Below, in pieces: positions 43,436-52,166 of a stretch of DNA of 64,000 nt. The position numbers and the translations under genes are program-made. The notes beneath the pieces are model-generated. The model did not search any database. It saw only the letters and a program-made list of their open reading frames with translations, and was not told the origin of the DNA. Each line of letters begins with the position of its first letter. Within the stretch, counting starts at the first letter, position 1. Source of the DNA: BS150m-G50 sp964517435 (GTDB lineage Bacteria > CAIWAD01 > BS150m-G50); assembly GCA_964517435.1 (NCBI GenBank), contig CAZFEC010000010.1, positions 1 through 64,000 on the forward strand, in the 5' to 3' direction.

Positions 43436-44425
43436 ATGACAACCTGGATGGTGCGCTCAGAAAGCGGCACGCTTTCTGAACTGTTTCTTGAGAACAATAT
43501 TGCGGCTATTGGATGGCATGAGGTCGGTGATCTTAGTGCATCGACGACGAGAAAGTCTATTGCCCAGAGAGTAAAGGCTGAATGGCCTGAGATTTCACCA
43601 GTCAGAATCGGCCTGATCACCGGAATGCTGTATCGCTTACGTAGCGAGATTGAAAGAGGCGATACGGTCATTACCTACGATTCTCCTGCCAGGAGATACC
43701 ATGTCGGGTCTGTTGAATCAGACTACCGTTACAGCGTCGAATTTCACCAGGAATACCCGAACATCAGATCCGTGAAATGGCACGGGACGATAGATAGAGA
43801 TGACCTCTCAGTTCAAACCAAGAATGAACTGGGTGCAACCATGACTCTCTTCAAACTCTCACAGCAAGCATCAGCAGAAATCGACGCAGTGGCAAAAGGA
43901 ATGCCGGTGGGAGAATCTCCTGATACCGATATGGAGCAAGAGCTTGACGAGGAAGAACTTTTACGAGACATACAGTCACGTTCTCGCGAGTTCATCAAGG
44001 ATAGAATCAGCAAGATTAGCTGGGACCATATGCAGGAGCTTGTAGCGGGTCTTCTACGCTCGATGGGATACAAAACCAGAGTATCGCCACCAGGTTCAGA
44101 TCTGGGTCGCGACATACTTGCCTCACCTGACGGCTTCGGACTCGAACACCCCAGGATCATTGTCGAGGTAAAACATCGAGATAGCAGAATAGGCTCTGAA
44201 CAGATACGTAGCTTCCTGGGCGGTCGACATAAAGATGATAAGGGGCTGTATGTCAGCACGGGCGGTTTCACCAAAGACGCGCGATACGAAGCTGACCGTG
44301 CCTCCATACCTCTAACCCTTATGGACCTCGATGAACTGGTGACGGCAATAATCGACCATTATGACAATATGGATTTAGATACCAGAGTTCTCGTTCCATT
44401 GGTCAATGTTTATTGGCCCGCGTAG
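43436..44425 (+). CDS. Mrr-type restriction endonuclease with EVE-like N-terminus
   Basis: A 329-residue nuclease predicted to cut foreign, possibly modified, DNA. Residues 1-120 form an EVE/PUA-like domain (TWMVRSESGTLSELFLENNI, VITYDSPARRYHVGSVESDY) that in related proteins reads modified bases. Residues about 195-310 form the Mrr catalytic domain: DHMQELVAGLLRSMGYKTRV, GSDLGRDILASPDG (catalytic Asp near 224) and IIVEVKHRD (E-x-K near 244-246), then QIRSFLGG. The AGGAGAAG at 43424 precedes the ATG. It sits upstream of the Zorya genes with a 266-bp gap, so it is probably a separate unit of the defence island. Confidence 0.88.
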   Translation: MTTWMVRSESGTLSELFLENNIAAIGWHEVGDLSASTTRKSIAQRVKAEWPEISPVRIGLITGMLYRLRSEIERGDTVITYDSPARRYHVGSVESDYRYSVEFHQEYPNIRSVKWHGTIDRDDLSVQTKNELGATMTLFKLSQQASAEIDAVAKGMPVGESPDTDMEQELDEEELLRDIQSRSREFIKDRISKISWDHMQELVAGLLRSMGYKTRVSPPGSDLGRDILASPDGFGLEHPRIIVEVKHRDSRIGSEQIRSFLGGRHKDDKGLYVSTGGFTKDARYEADRASIPLTLMDLDELVTAIIDHYDNMDLDTRVLVPLVNVYWPA

Positions 44426-44461
44426 GCTCACCTTAGAAAAGATTTCTAGTTAATTTGAATT

Positions 44462-44557
44462 ATGAGGGCAGCTTCTAACATCCCTCAAATGATCACTGCC
44501 GTTGAAGATGAGATTGCTGCTATTCGTAGTAGTAAACGCAGAATAACGCTTTTTTGA
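44462..44557 (+). other. Short ORF, possible gene remnant
   Basis: A 31-codon frame, MRAASNIPQMITAVEDEIAA then IRSSKRRITLF and TGA, in the gap between the Mrr-type gene and zorA. The codons look protein-like (acidic helix then SKRRITL) but nothing follows in frame, so I take it as a decayed gene fragment or chance. The remaining part of 44426-44691 has no other coding signal. Confidence 0.25.
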
Positions 44558-44691
44558 AAGAGTGTGCATTATTACCCCATACATTAGCAAGCTCATCTAG
44601 TTAATTCCTAGCAGACGGTCCTACTGATGATGTCGTCAGGTCAAGGTCCGTTCAATAGATGATGATGCGGATTTGAACAAGGTGTGCGTCA

Positions 44692-46701
44692 ATGAATGTA
44701 CTGAGCTCGATTTTCCTTTCCAGTCTTACGAACCCTATTACGCTAAGTTTCCTTGCTGTGATTGGAGTCCTGCTTTTCTATGAGATCATAAGACACTTAT
44801 TTTTCAATTTGTTGCGAATAGGATGGTGTTTCGCAGGCGCTCGGAAAAAACTTACAGAAGCTTCGATCGGAAAATCCGAAAATACCCAAGCAAATAGCGC
44901 CAAAATCGTCCAGGCCGCAGAACTTTTCGGAAGATCCAAGACGAATTCGAAATTCCGAAGACTATGGTCAGGTTTTATCGATTCCTGGTTGCAATCTATC
45001 CCACAAGGACGATCGAATCCAGTTGGAGCAGTCTCTGTCTACTCTGTATTTGAAGTCGAAGAAATTCTGGGTGGTGCAACTGTTGTTCGAAAACTTGAAT
45101 CGATTCCAGGGAGATTGATGTCTCTGGGTATTCTTGGCACTTTTGTCGGATTGACCTATGGCTTCTACTCCATCGACATAAACCCAGACAACATGGACCA
45201 GGTTTATAGATCGATTACTAACCTGATTTCCGGCCTCAGCGTAGCTTTCGTCACCTCCATAGTGGGAATCATTGCAGCTTTGGTCTTCATGTTCAGTGAG
45301 AAGTGGTCTTATAGCTTTGCTGCAAAATGCGTGGAGGTTTTTCTTCATGAGGCCAGTATATGCTACCCATTCCAGGCGCCAGAAACCTCATTGCTTCATC
45401 TTTCTCATGCGGCAGATCGCCAACTGGATTCGCTGATGAGTCTTGAAAATGATTTGGCTGCGACTTTGAGTGAATCCTTCGGAGAAGCTGTGCAAGAGCA
45501 CTTAGCGCCACTCATCGATGATATACACCAAACTGTTACAGAGGCAACCAACATTACTTCCGAAGTACAGATTGAAGGAATACAAAGAATAGTAGATGGC
45601 TTCATTGAGACCATGAATCAACAGTTGGGCGCCAATTTTCAGGAGTTCGGAGACAACATAAATAAGGCAACTTCGAATGTAGCTGAACTAATGGAAGGTT
45701 TAGAGACTTCTGTAGCCAGACAAGCATCTGTGATGGAGCGGACGGCAAGTACTGCAGATGTTCTTGAGAGACAGTTGCCACATCTTATCGCGTTTGGTGA
45801 GCAGCTTGATAAATCAAGCAATTCACTTCAAGAAGTTATCGCAGGAATTGACAAAATGAGAGCCAGTTTGCTGGCCAGTTTTAAAGAAGCTCAAGAGACG
45901 CAAAAACAGATCACTGAAAAGCATAGCTATCTGGTTGAAAGTGTACACAAAACAGTACAAGAGCTATCAGCGACAAATACATCGTTAATTGCCTCACAAG
46001 AGCTGATGCAGAAGCTCTTTCAGGAATCTCTCCGGTCCTTTGAAGCTCAGGTGCGGGAGGGATTGAAACAGTCTCTTTCGTCTTTCGACATTGTGTTGAG
46101 CGATATCTTGGAAAGGTTTAGTGGAACCTTGGCAGAGATGCGAGATCAGTATGAAGCACTGGAGCAGCATACTATCTCGCTACGTGAGGGTACGGAGGCA
46201 TATTCTTCAACTATGACAGTCAGTCTGGAACAAATCGAATCGATTTTTACGAAGTCCCAGCAGGATCTTGTCAATTTAACCAACGAGTTCATACCTGTCC
46301 TCTCTCAGAACCTTGAGCAGGGACGCAAACAGGCGGCAAATATCGCTAAACATCAAGAAGAGCTGAACAAAGCATCGTTCAAATTGGAAACCAACATGCA
46401 AGCTCTAATCGAGGAGTTGAACCAGATCCCAGCGAAGATGACAAACGAGATCGAAAAGAGGACGGGCGACTTTCTGGTGGCATTCACTAAAGAAATACGT
46501 CATGAGATAGAAAGGCATAACCAGTTACTTACCGAGGTGCACGATCTGGGGAGTCAACTTGAGAAAACCACCTCGAGTTTAGGATCCAACTTCGGTCAGA
46601 TGAGCAAATCAGTTATAGACTTGACGAACAGAATTGCTGAATCGGCAAAGCCTGAGGAGCAACAAAAACCGCGGCGTAGATTGTCATTGTTTGGGAGATA
46701 A
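44692..46701 (+). CDS. zorA: Zorya anti-phage system protein ZorA (MotA-like)
   Basis: Inner-membrane proton-channel subunit of the Zorya defence system. Helices lie at about 15-38, 141-160 and 180-202, with SIPGRLMSLGILGTFVGLTY and SGLSVAFVTSIVGIIAALVF as in MotA/TolQ/ExbB proteins. After the last helix comes a ~450-residue, almost entirely helical tail rich in Q, E, L and S, as in ZorA, where it forms a long cytoplasmic rod thought to signal phage entry. Length 669. AAGGTG lies upstream of the ATG. First gene of the zorABCD operon, five bases before zorB. Confidence 0.9.
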   Translation: MNVLSSIFLSSLTNPITLSFLAVIGVLLFYEIIRHLFFNLLRIGWCFAGARKKLTEASIGKSENTQANSAKIVQAAELFGRSKTNSKFRRLWSGFIDSWLQSIPQGRSNPVGAVSVYSVFEVEEILGGATVVRKLESIPGRLMSLGILGTFVGLTYGFYSIDINPDNMDQVYRSITNLISGLSVAFVTSIVGIIAALVFMFSEKWSYSFAAKCVEVFLHEASICYPFQAPETSLLHLSHAADRQLDSLMSLENDLAATLSESFGEAVQEHLAPLIDDIHQTVTEATNITSEVQIEGIQRIVDGFIETMNQQLGANFQEFGDNINKATSNVAELMEGLETSVARQASVMERTASTADVLERQLPHLIAFGEQLDKSSNSLQEVIAGIDKMRASLLASFKEAQETQKQITEKHSYLVESVHKTVQELSATNTSLIASQELMQKLFQESLRSFEAQVREGLKQSLSSFDIVLSDILERFSGTLAEMRDQYEALEQHTISLREGTEAYSSTMTVSLEQIESIFTKSQQDLVNLTNEFIPVLSQNLEQGRKQAANIAKHQEELNKASFKLETNMQALIEELNQIPAKMTNEIEKRTGDFLVAFTKEIRHEIERHNQLLTEVHDLGSQLEKTTSSLGSNFGQMSKSVIDLTNRIAESAKPEEQQKPRRRLSLFGR

Positions 46702-46706
46702 CGCAC

Positions 46707-47426
46707 TTGTTTATCAATAGGTCAAAATCCAAGCAGGCTGGTTCAGACTTCTCTGGTTTCTGGATTCCGTATAGCGATCTTATGGCCGGCATGCTTGGGA
46801 TCTTTGCCCTTCTTCTAGTCACGACTGTATACAAACTGGGCGATCCCATCCAGAGCGTAAAAGATGTATTGGAAGAACGCCAGGAAGTTGTCAGAGAACT
46901 CAAAGCTAAGTTTGTTGCGGATGAGGATGTGGAGATAACAGATGCTGGTGCATTGCGTATGAAAGGGGAGGTTCTATTCGAAATCGACGAAGATACACTC
47001 AGTCCAGGAGGGCGCGAACTGCTTCTAAGGGTAATGCCGAAGTATCTTGATGTGGTATTGTCTTTCACTGGCTTTCGCAAGCATCTAAGTCGAATTCTCG
47101 TCGAGGGTCACGCTGATCCTACATATCGTACTGATGATACATTGGCAGCCTATATCTATAACCTAGATTTATCCCAGCGAAGAGCGGCTAATGTGGTGAG
47201 TTTCCTTGTAGAAACTCCCGAAATGACGCCTTATCGTCCAATTCTGAGGCAGTATGTGATGGCATCTGGGCGGTCCAGTACCGACTTAGTGTTTGACAAA
47301 TCAGGTGCCCCAGATTATGATCGATCGCGAAGAATACAGATAGATTTCGTCATGAGGGATCAGGGGCTACTCGAGGAAGTGCTAAAACGGATGTTTCCGA
47401 TGCTTGGAGAAGAGCGACGTGACTGA
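46707..47426 (+). CDS. zorB: Zorya protein ZorB (MotB/OmpA-like)
   Basis: A 239-residue partner of ZorA. One N-terminal helix (FWIPYSDLMAGMLGIFALLL) carries an Asp at residue 24 that corresponds to the proton-binding Asp of MotB. The C-terminal OmpA-like peptidoglycan-binding domain shows ILVEGHADPTYRTDD and LDLSQRRAANVVSFLVE. The start is a TTG at 46707 with GGGAG ten bases upstream; no ATG exists before the membrane helix. It overlaps zorC by eight bases. Confidence 0.92.
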   Translation: MFINRSKSKQAGSDFSGFWIPYSDLMAGMLGIFALLLVTTVYKLGDPIQSVKDVLEERQEVVRELKAKFVADEDVEITDAGALRMKGEVLFEIDEDTLSPGGRELLLRVMPKYLDVVLSFTGFRKHLSRILVEGHADPTYRTDDTLAAYIYNLDLSQRRAANVVSFLVETPEMTPYRPILRQYVMASGRSSTDLVFDKSGAPDYDRSRRIQIDFVMRDQGLLEEVLKRMFPMLGEERRD

Positions 47427-48579
47427 GGCATTATATTCGTTTCAGAATCTGAAGAATACAGCCTTATTCGTCCAGGATCAACACAGTGTTCTAGGGCAAC
47501 TCCAGGGGGAGGTTTTAGAGAGTATTCTTGCGCAACTGGTGGAGAAGATTGAGAAATGCGACACATCTAGTATAACAGCGTTTGCACGCGCACTAACGCG
47601 CAAGGAAACAGGACTTCTGCTTCATGTTTTAGTGCAGGATTACTCTTCCGGGCTGATCAGTAAGACATTACAAATCATCGACATACGGGCTAAACCACGG
47701 CAACTTGCCATAGGTTGGTTTCTATTCAAGAATTATCCTAGCAGTCAACAGCTACGAGAAGGACTAGTCGCTGTAGCATCCTCGCTGGATCCAAAGCAAA
47801 TCCGATCATCGAGTGTGTCCGAGAGAGCGTTTCGAATTTTCGGAGCGAGCGATATTGACGAAGCTCTAGTAGAAGACCTGACACAATCCAATGCTCTGCT
47901 TGTAGACTGGCTGTCACAAGATTCACCTTATAAGGATAAATCGCAGGCGGCAAGCATTCCGCTTTACAGGTGGTTACAGGACATGATACTTGTCAAGGGG
48001 AACCGTTATCTTCTTCTTCGCCACGGGATAAACCAAATAGACACATGGTTCTCTGGCTTGCAGGCAAAACATTATCAAAGCGCTTCAGCGAATTACATCA
48101 ACTCGCTTCAGGAACAGGAATGGCTTGTAAGTAGGATCGAAGAGATTGTATCGCGCTTCGGGTTGCCAGCTTCCCAAAGCGACTTCTGGCTAAAGGTTGA
48201 CGTTTCTAAAAAGCAAGCAATCCAGAGGCTTATCGGCCACAGGTTGATTGCGGAGTTTTTTGAAGATGTTGATGATCCGAATGGAAGGTTCTTCTTCTGG
48301 CAAGAGTATGTAGACTATCTTACCGGTGTAGTGTATCCCAGTAGCAGGTCCAGGATACTGCTTAAGTTCACCAATTTCCTACTCGTAGAATTCCGTGATA
48401 TAGGAAATGCGGGTTACATTTATCCTCTAGACGAGCATAGATGGCTTGAAACTGTAGTTGCTGATGATTCACGATCGCACCAGGACTGTAAGGATCAATA
48501 CAGAGCTTCTTACCGGATTATTCACAGTAAGAACTGGCAAAGCAACGTTGAAGATTTCCTTGAATGGCAGCTCTTATGA
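47419..48579 (+). CDS. zorC: Zorya protein ZorC (EH_Signature domain)
   Basis: A cytoplasmic, mostly helical protein of 386 residues, specific to type I Zorya. The C-terminal half resembles the EH_Signature domain, with RLIAEFFEDV and GRFFFWQEYVDYLTG. The GTG at 47419, preceded by GGAGAAGAG, is favoured over the TTG at 47404. It is shorter than the E. coli ZorC. Identity rests mainly on position between zorB and a SNF2-type helicase, plus the EH-like segment. The ZorC/ZorD pair is thought to act on invading DNA after ZorAB is triggered. Confidence 0.8.
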   Translation: MTEALYSFQNLKNTALFVQDQHSVLGQLQGEVLESILAQLVEKIEKCDTSSITAFARALTRKETGLLLHVLVQDYSSGLISKTLQIIDIRAKPRQLAIGWFLFKNYPSSQQLREGLVAVASSLDPKQIRSSSVSERAFRIFGASDIDEALVEDLTQSNALLVDWLSQDSPYKDKSQAASIPLYRWLQDMILVKGNRYLLLRHGINQIDTWFSGLQAKHYQSASANYINSLQEQEWLVSRIEEIVSRFGLPASQSDFWLKVDVSKKQAIQRLIGHRLIAEFFEDVDDPNGRFFFWQEYVDYLTGVVYPSSRSRILLKFTNFLLVEFRDIGNAGYIYPLDEHRWLETVVADDSRSHQDCKDQYRASYRIIHSKNWQSNVEDFLEWQLL

Positions 48580-51350
48580 CAAACCAATACGCTGATTGCA
48601 AAACAAGTTGGGATCTGAATAGTGCCGGTCTTCAGTTTGAAGTGATCGGCGAAACGCCTCCTGTTAATCAACTAATGCTTCTATCACCGCGCGTCCGACA
48701 ACAATGCCAGATTCTGAGAGAGTTAGAACTGGATGGAACTGCATTAAAAGCTAACGGTTTCAGGTGGATTATTCCACCTGACGAAGTATATGCGATTGAG
48801 AGTGAAGAACGAGAGATATTGGGGTTACCCACTCCGTCGAAAATAAAAGCCAGCGTTATCACACAAAGAGAAAGGGTTGAACGTATTCGGAGACTTGGAC
48901 TCGACTTACGACACCCTGAACACGGAGTGCTTACCGGTGCAAAAAGATATGGAGGTTTCATTGCTGTTGGTGGTGGTGAGTTCGTCTTGATGAGTTCCGA
49001 GCTAAGAGAGTTGGATAAACACCTTCAGAACGGGCCTGAAGTGGAGTCCTATGAGTCTACAGCAGCAGCGCAACAAGCCTATCATGCGACCGCTCAGAGA
49101 TTAGCCAGGGTAGCTGGAGTTGAAGTTGAATCATGGCTGAAAAGAGAGGAATACCTCTTTCCAGCAACAATCGGTGTGACGTTAGATGGCAACGTTGATC
49201 AGGGCTTAATCATCCACCCAAATGCTGAAGGCGTGAAGGAAGAGGTACTGCAAAGTCGTTTGGAGAAGAGTGCGGGTAAGAAAGGTGTGATATGGGTAAG
49301 TGATGGCAGGAAGAGAATCCGAATGGTCCTCAGCCCTGAGCAGCGCAGAATCGTTCAAGACTTGGAGAAGAAAGGTAAACGCATTTCTCCAGAAGAACTT
49401 GGGTCTTTCATCGATAATCCCGATGAGTTCTTACCGGAGGGTATTGACCTCTCTGAGTTTTCAAAACGAGTCAAGGGGTTAAAGCTGCGTGTGTATGATT
49501 CGAGGCCGTATGTCCATATTAGAAAGGACAAACTTAAGTGGTTCCCAACAGTGAGTGTTAAGCTGAACCAGGAAACAGCGGATCATAGCAGAAAGGGGAC
49601 TGCTGATGAAGATACTCCCCCGTTAGATAGTGGTGACTTTCTGGAAAAAGCTAAAACTGCTATGGCTGAGGGGAGATCGCACTTTGTTCATAATGGAGCG
49701 ATAATCAGATTTGATCCAAACACTGTTGAATCTCTTTCGAAGGTCGAAGAAATCGCTGGCCCCAGATTCAATGGGGGTATCACGGGAACCCCAAATTATA
49801 TCCTGGATATATTTGAAAATCTGAATGCTTTGGAATACTCAATTGAAGCTGAGCAAATCGAAGAAGAAGATCAACAAAACCTCGTCCGTGAAATACTATC
49901 GTTCCAACAGCCTCAGATTCTGAATGCTAACTTGAAACCATTTCAAGATGTAGGCTACCGCTGGTTAAGAACACTCGACCAACGAAAACGAGGTGGTCTG
50001 CTTGCAGATGATATGGGGCTAGGGAAGACCCTACAAGTAATCGGATTACTTGCTGCCCGTAAAGAAGAAACCAGATCTGCACCATCACTAGTTGTCGTAC
50101 CAAAAACACTGATAGACAATTGGTATGAAGAGATCCAGAGATTCTGCCCGACATTGCGAATTGGCAATTACAGGGGTGGTGATGTTTCTGGCCAAGAAGA
50201 CTTCATCCACTACGACGTTGTTTTAGTAACTTATGAAACCCTTCGTCGCAATCAACTTCACCTTGCTCGAACAGACTGGAGAGTTGTTATCTGCGACGAA
50301 GCACAGGCTATCAAGAATCCCACCACAGGCAGGACGACTGCTGTAAAAGGGCTTAAGTCAGAAATGCGCGTGGCTATGACCGGTACTCCTGTGGAGAATG
50401 GATTATCCGAGTTGTGGTCGATTATGGATTGGGTTCAGCCAGGATTACTCAATTCGCGACAGGAGTTTCGTGACTTTTTTGAGAAACCTATTGTTGGAGC
50501 GACAGACGATGAAGAACGTACGAATAGTGTCAGGAAACTACAGGCAAAGATTAATGACCACTATCTACGACGTCTAAAAACCGAAGTGCTCGAAGGAATG
50601 CCCAAAAAGGAGGTGATAATCGAACGGGCGCAATTGAGTGACTTGCAGTTGAATCATTACATTTCACTGGTAGAACAGGCTCGCGAGGGTGGTAGAGGGG
50701 TGATGTTGGCATGCTTGCAGAAATTACTCCTGTTATGTGCTTGCCCTTGGGATGATGAACAATTAAGCAAAGCTGTTGGTAGCGATAGTGAGCTTGAGGA
50801 ATGCCCGAAGCTAAGACTACTTTTTGAAGTACTAGATGCTGTGAAAACAAGTGATGAGAAAGCTCTGATCTTTCTGGATAGAAAGCCCGTGCAGCGCATG
50901 CTGCAGAACGTTCTCTTCCACCGGTACGGTTTTGCGCCTGATTTGATTAATGGTGATATTACAGAGGGGCGGCAAGGGTTGGTGAATCGATTTAACAGTT
51001 CGAGTGGTTTCAATCTTATGATTCTTTCAACCCGTGTTGGTGGTACAGGACTGAATATCACTTCAGCAAACCATGTAATCCACTATATGAGGCCCTGGAA
51101 TCCCGCCATAGAGAACCAGGCAACTGATCGCGTATATAGAATTGGGCAGGATAAACCAGTCAGTGTTTACGTCCCGATAGCTACATGGCCGAACGGTCAA
51201 GATAAATCTGTAGAGGAGGTTTTGGCGGACTTAATAGAAGCGAAAACACAACTTGCTGAAAATGTTATTATACCAACAGCAAGAGTATCGTTAGAGGACG
51301 ATGTAATGAAAAGGGTGTTTCGTAGCAAAGAGTCAAAGACAGCCGATTAG
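48576..51350 (+). CDS. zorD: Zorya protein ZorD (SNF2-family helicase)
   Basis: A 924-residue cytoplasmic ATPase/nuclease-like effector of type I Zorya. An N-terminal ~430-residue part (family-specific, no motif I recognise) precedes a SNF2 helicase core: GGLLADDMGLGKTLQVIGLL (Walker A), VVICDEAQAIKN (DEAQ box), MRVAMTGTPVENGLSELWSI, STRVGGTGLNITSANHVIHY and ATDRVYRIGQDKPVSVYV. The start at 48576 overlaps the zorC stop in ATGA; an ATG at 48564 is also open. Last gene of the operon. Downstream is a weak hairpin (TTAGGT...ACCTAA, 51350-51371) before the convergent restriction locus. Confidence 0.9.
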   Translation: MTNQYADCKTSWDLNSAGLQFEVIGETPPVNQLMLLSPRVRQQCQILRELELDGTALKANGFRWIIPPDEVYAIESEEREILGLPTPSKIKASVITQRERVERIRRLGLDLRHPEHGVLTGAKRYGGFIAVGGGEFVLMSSELRELDKHLQNGPEVESYESTAAAQQAYHATAQRLARVAGVEVESWLKREEYLFPATIGVTLDGNVDQGLIIHPNAEGVKEEVLQSRLEKSAGKKGVIWVSDGRKRIRMVLSPEQRRIVQDLEKKGKRISPEELGSFIDNPDEFLPEGIDLSEFSKRVKGLKLRVYDSRPYVHIRKDKLKWFPTVSVKLNQETADHSRKGTADEDTPPLDSGDFLEKAKTAMAEGRSHFVHNGAIIRFDPNTVESLSKVEEIAGPRFNGGITGTPNYILDIFENLNALEYSIEAEQIEEEDQQNLVREILSFQQPQILNANLKPFQDVGYRWLRTLDQRKRGGLLADDMGLGKTLQVIGLLAARKEETRSAPSLVVVPKTLIDNWYEEIQRFCPTLRIGNYRGGDVSGQEDFIHYDVVLVTYETLRRNQLHLARTDWRVVICDEAQAIKNPTTGRTTAVKGLKSEMRVAMTGTPVENGLSELWSIMDWVQPGLLNSRQEFRDFFEKPIVGATDDEERTNSVRKLQAKINDHYLRRLKTEVLEGMPKKEVIIERAQLSDLQLNHYISLVEQAREGGRGVMLACLQKLLLLCACPWDDEQLSKAVGSDSELEECPKLRLLFEVLDAVKTSDEKALIFLDRKPVQRMLQNVLFHRYGFAPDLINGDITEGRQGLVNRFNSSSGFNLMILSTRVGGTGLNITSANHVIHYMRPWNPAIENQATDRVYRIGQDKPVSVYVPIATWPNGQDKSVEEVLADLIEAKTQLAENVIIPTARVSLEDDVMKRVFRSKESKTAD

Positions 51351-51422
51351 TTAGGTCCTTTACTTAACCTAAGTGATGTTATCAACCACCTTTACTCGAA
51401 TAGTCCTTTGTGTGACGAAAAC

Positions 51423-52166
51423 CTATTCTACCCCCCCCAGCAGACTAATTTCTAATTCCCCCTTCAACTTCTTCCACTGCGGCACTTCAGAGGCCAGCAG
51501 ATCGTAAAACGCGCGACCGTGCTTCCTATGCTTCACATGACACAACTCATGGATAATGACATAGTCAATATGCCGTGTCGCGGCCTTGATAAGCTCTTGA
51601 TTCAGAATCACCCGATAGGTCTTCTGTGAATAGCTCCCCCAGCGCCGGGTCATCTGCTTGACCATCAATCCAGGCGTCTCCCTGTAGTTGAACTTCGCAA
51701 CACAAGCCTGCAGCCGTTCGACGAAAACACTGTGCGCTCTTTCCCGGTACCACGCCTCAATAAGTTCTCGATTATGTGCAGGTTTCTTCGGCTGGGAGGT
51801 GAATACGGTTAGCGTCCCATACTGAAGCGAGACCCGTTCCCTGCTTCTATCATTGCGAATCAGCAACTTGTAGTTCCGGCCGCGGTATCTGAAGGTTTCG
51901 CCACTGACAAATCGCTTCTCAGGACTCTGCTTGAACTGCGCGAAGTAACGCTGCTGTTTCAGCACCCATCGGAACTTCCGGCGCAGAAAGCAGTCGATGC
52001 GTTCGTCTGCCGCTTTCAGTGGCGCCTTCAAGACTACTGTTTGTGAGGGGAGCACAGACACAGCGATGGTTTTTCTCCCCTCCAACACCAGGTGGTAATC
52101 GAAAGAAACTTCCTGGTGAGAGAAATGCCGCTTGACCGAATCTGTGATCCTGAGTTCGTCATTCAT
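51423..52166 (-). CDS. YgjP-like M48-type zinc metallopeptidase
   Basis: A 247-residue protein of the DUF45/YgjP (SprT-like) family, very often encoded beside type I restriction genes. The zinc motif is HELCHVKHRKHGRAFYDLL (HExxH plus H), and the upstream LMVKQMTRRWGSYSQK is also characteristic. The ATG at 52166 overlaps the hsdR stop by four bases (ATGA); the longer frame runs into hsdR and is not needed. Last gene of the hsd operon. Its role there is not established; protein turnover of the restriction subunit is a guess. Confidence 0.88.
   Translation of the reverse strand: MNDELRITDSVKRHFSHQEVSFDYHLVLEGRKTIAVSVLPSQTVVLKAPLKAADERIDCFLRRKFRWVLKQQRYFAQFKQSPEKRFVSGETFRYRGRNYKLLIRNDRSRERVSLQYGTLTVFTSQPKKPAHNRELIEAWYRERAHSVFVERLQACVAKFNYRETPGLMVKQMTRRWGSYSQKTYRVILNQELIKAATRHIDYVIIHELCHVKHRKHGRAFYDLLASEVPQWKKLKGELEISLLGGVE

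Noticed and set aside
44692..47426. Flagellar MotAB or TolQR/ExbBD
   Set aside because: The very long helical ZorA tail and the following EH-type and SNF2-type genes identify Zorya instead.
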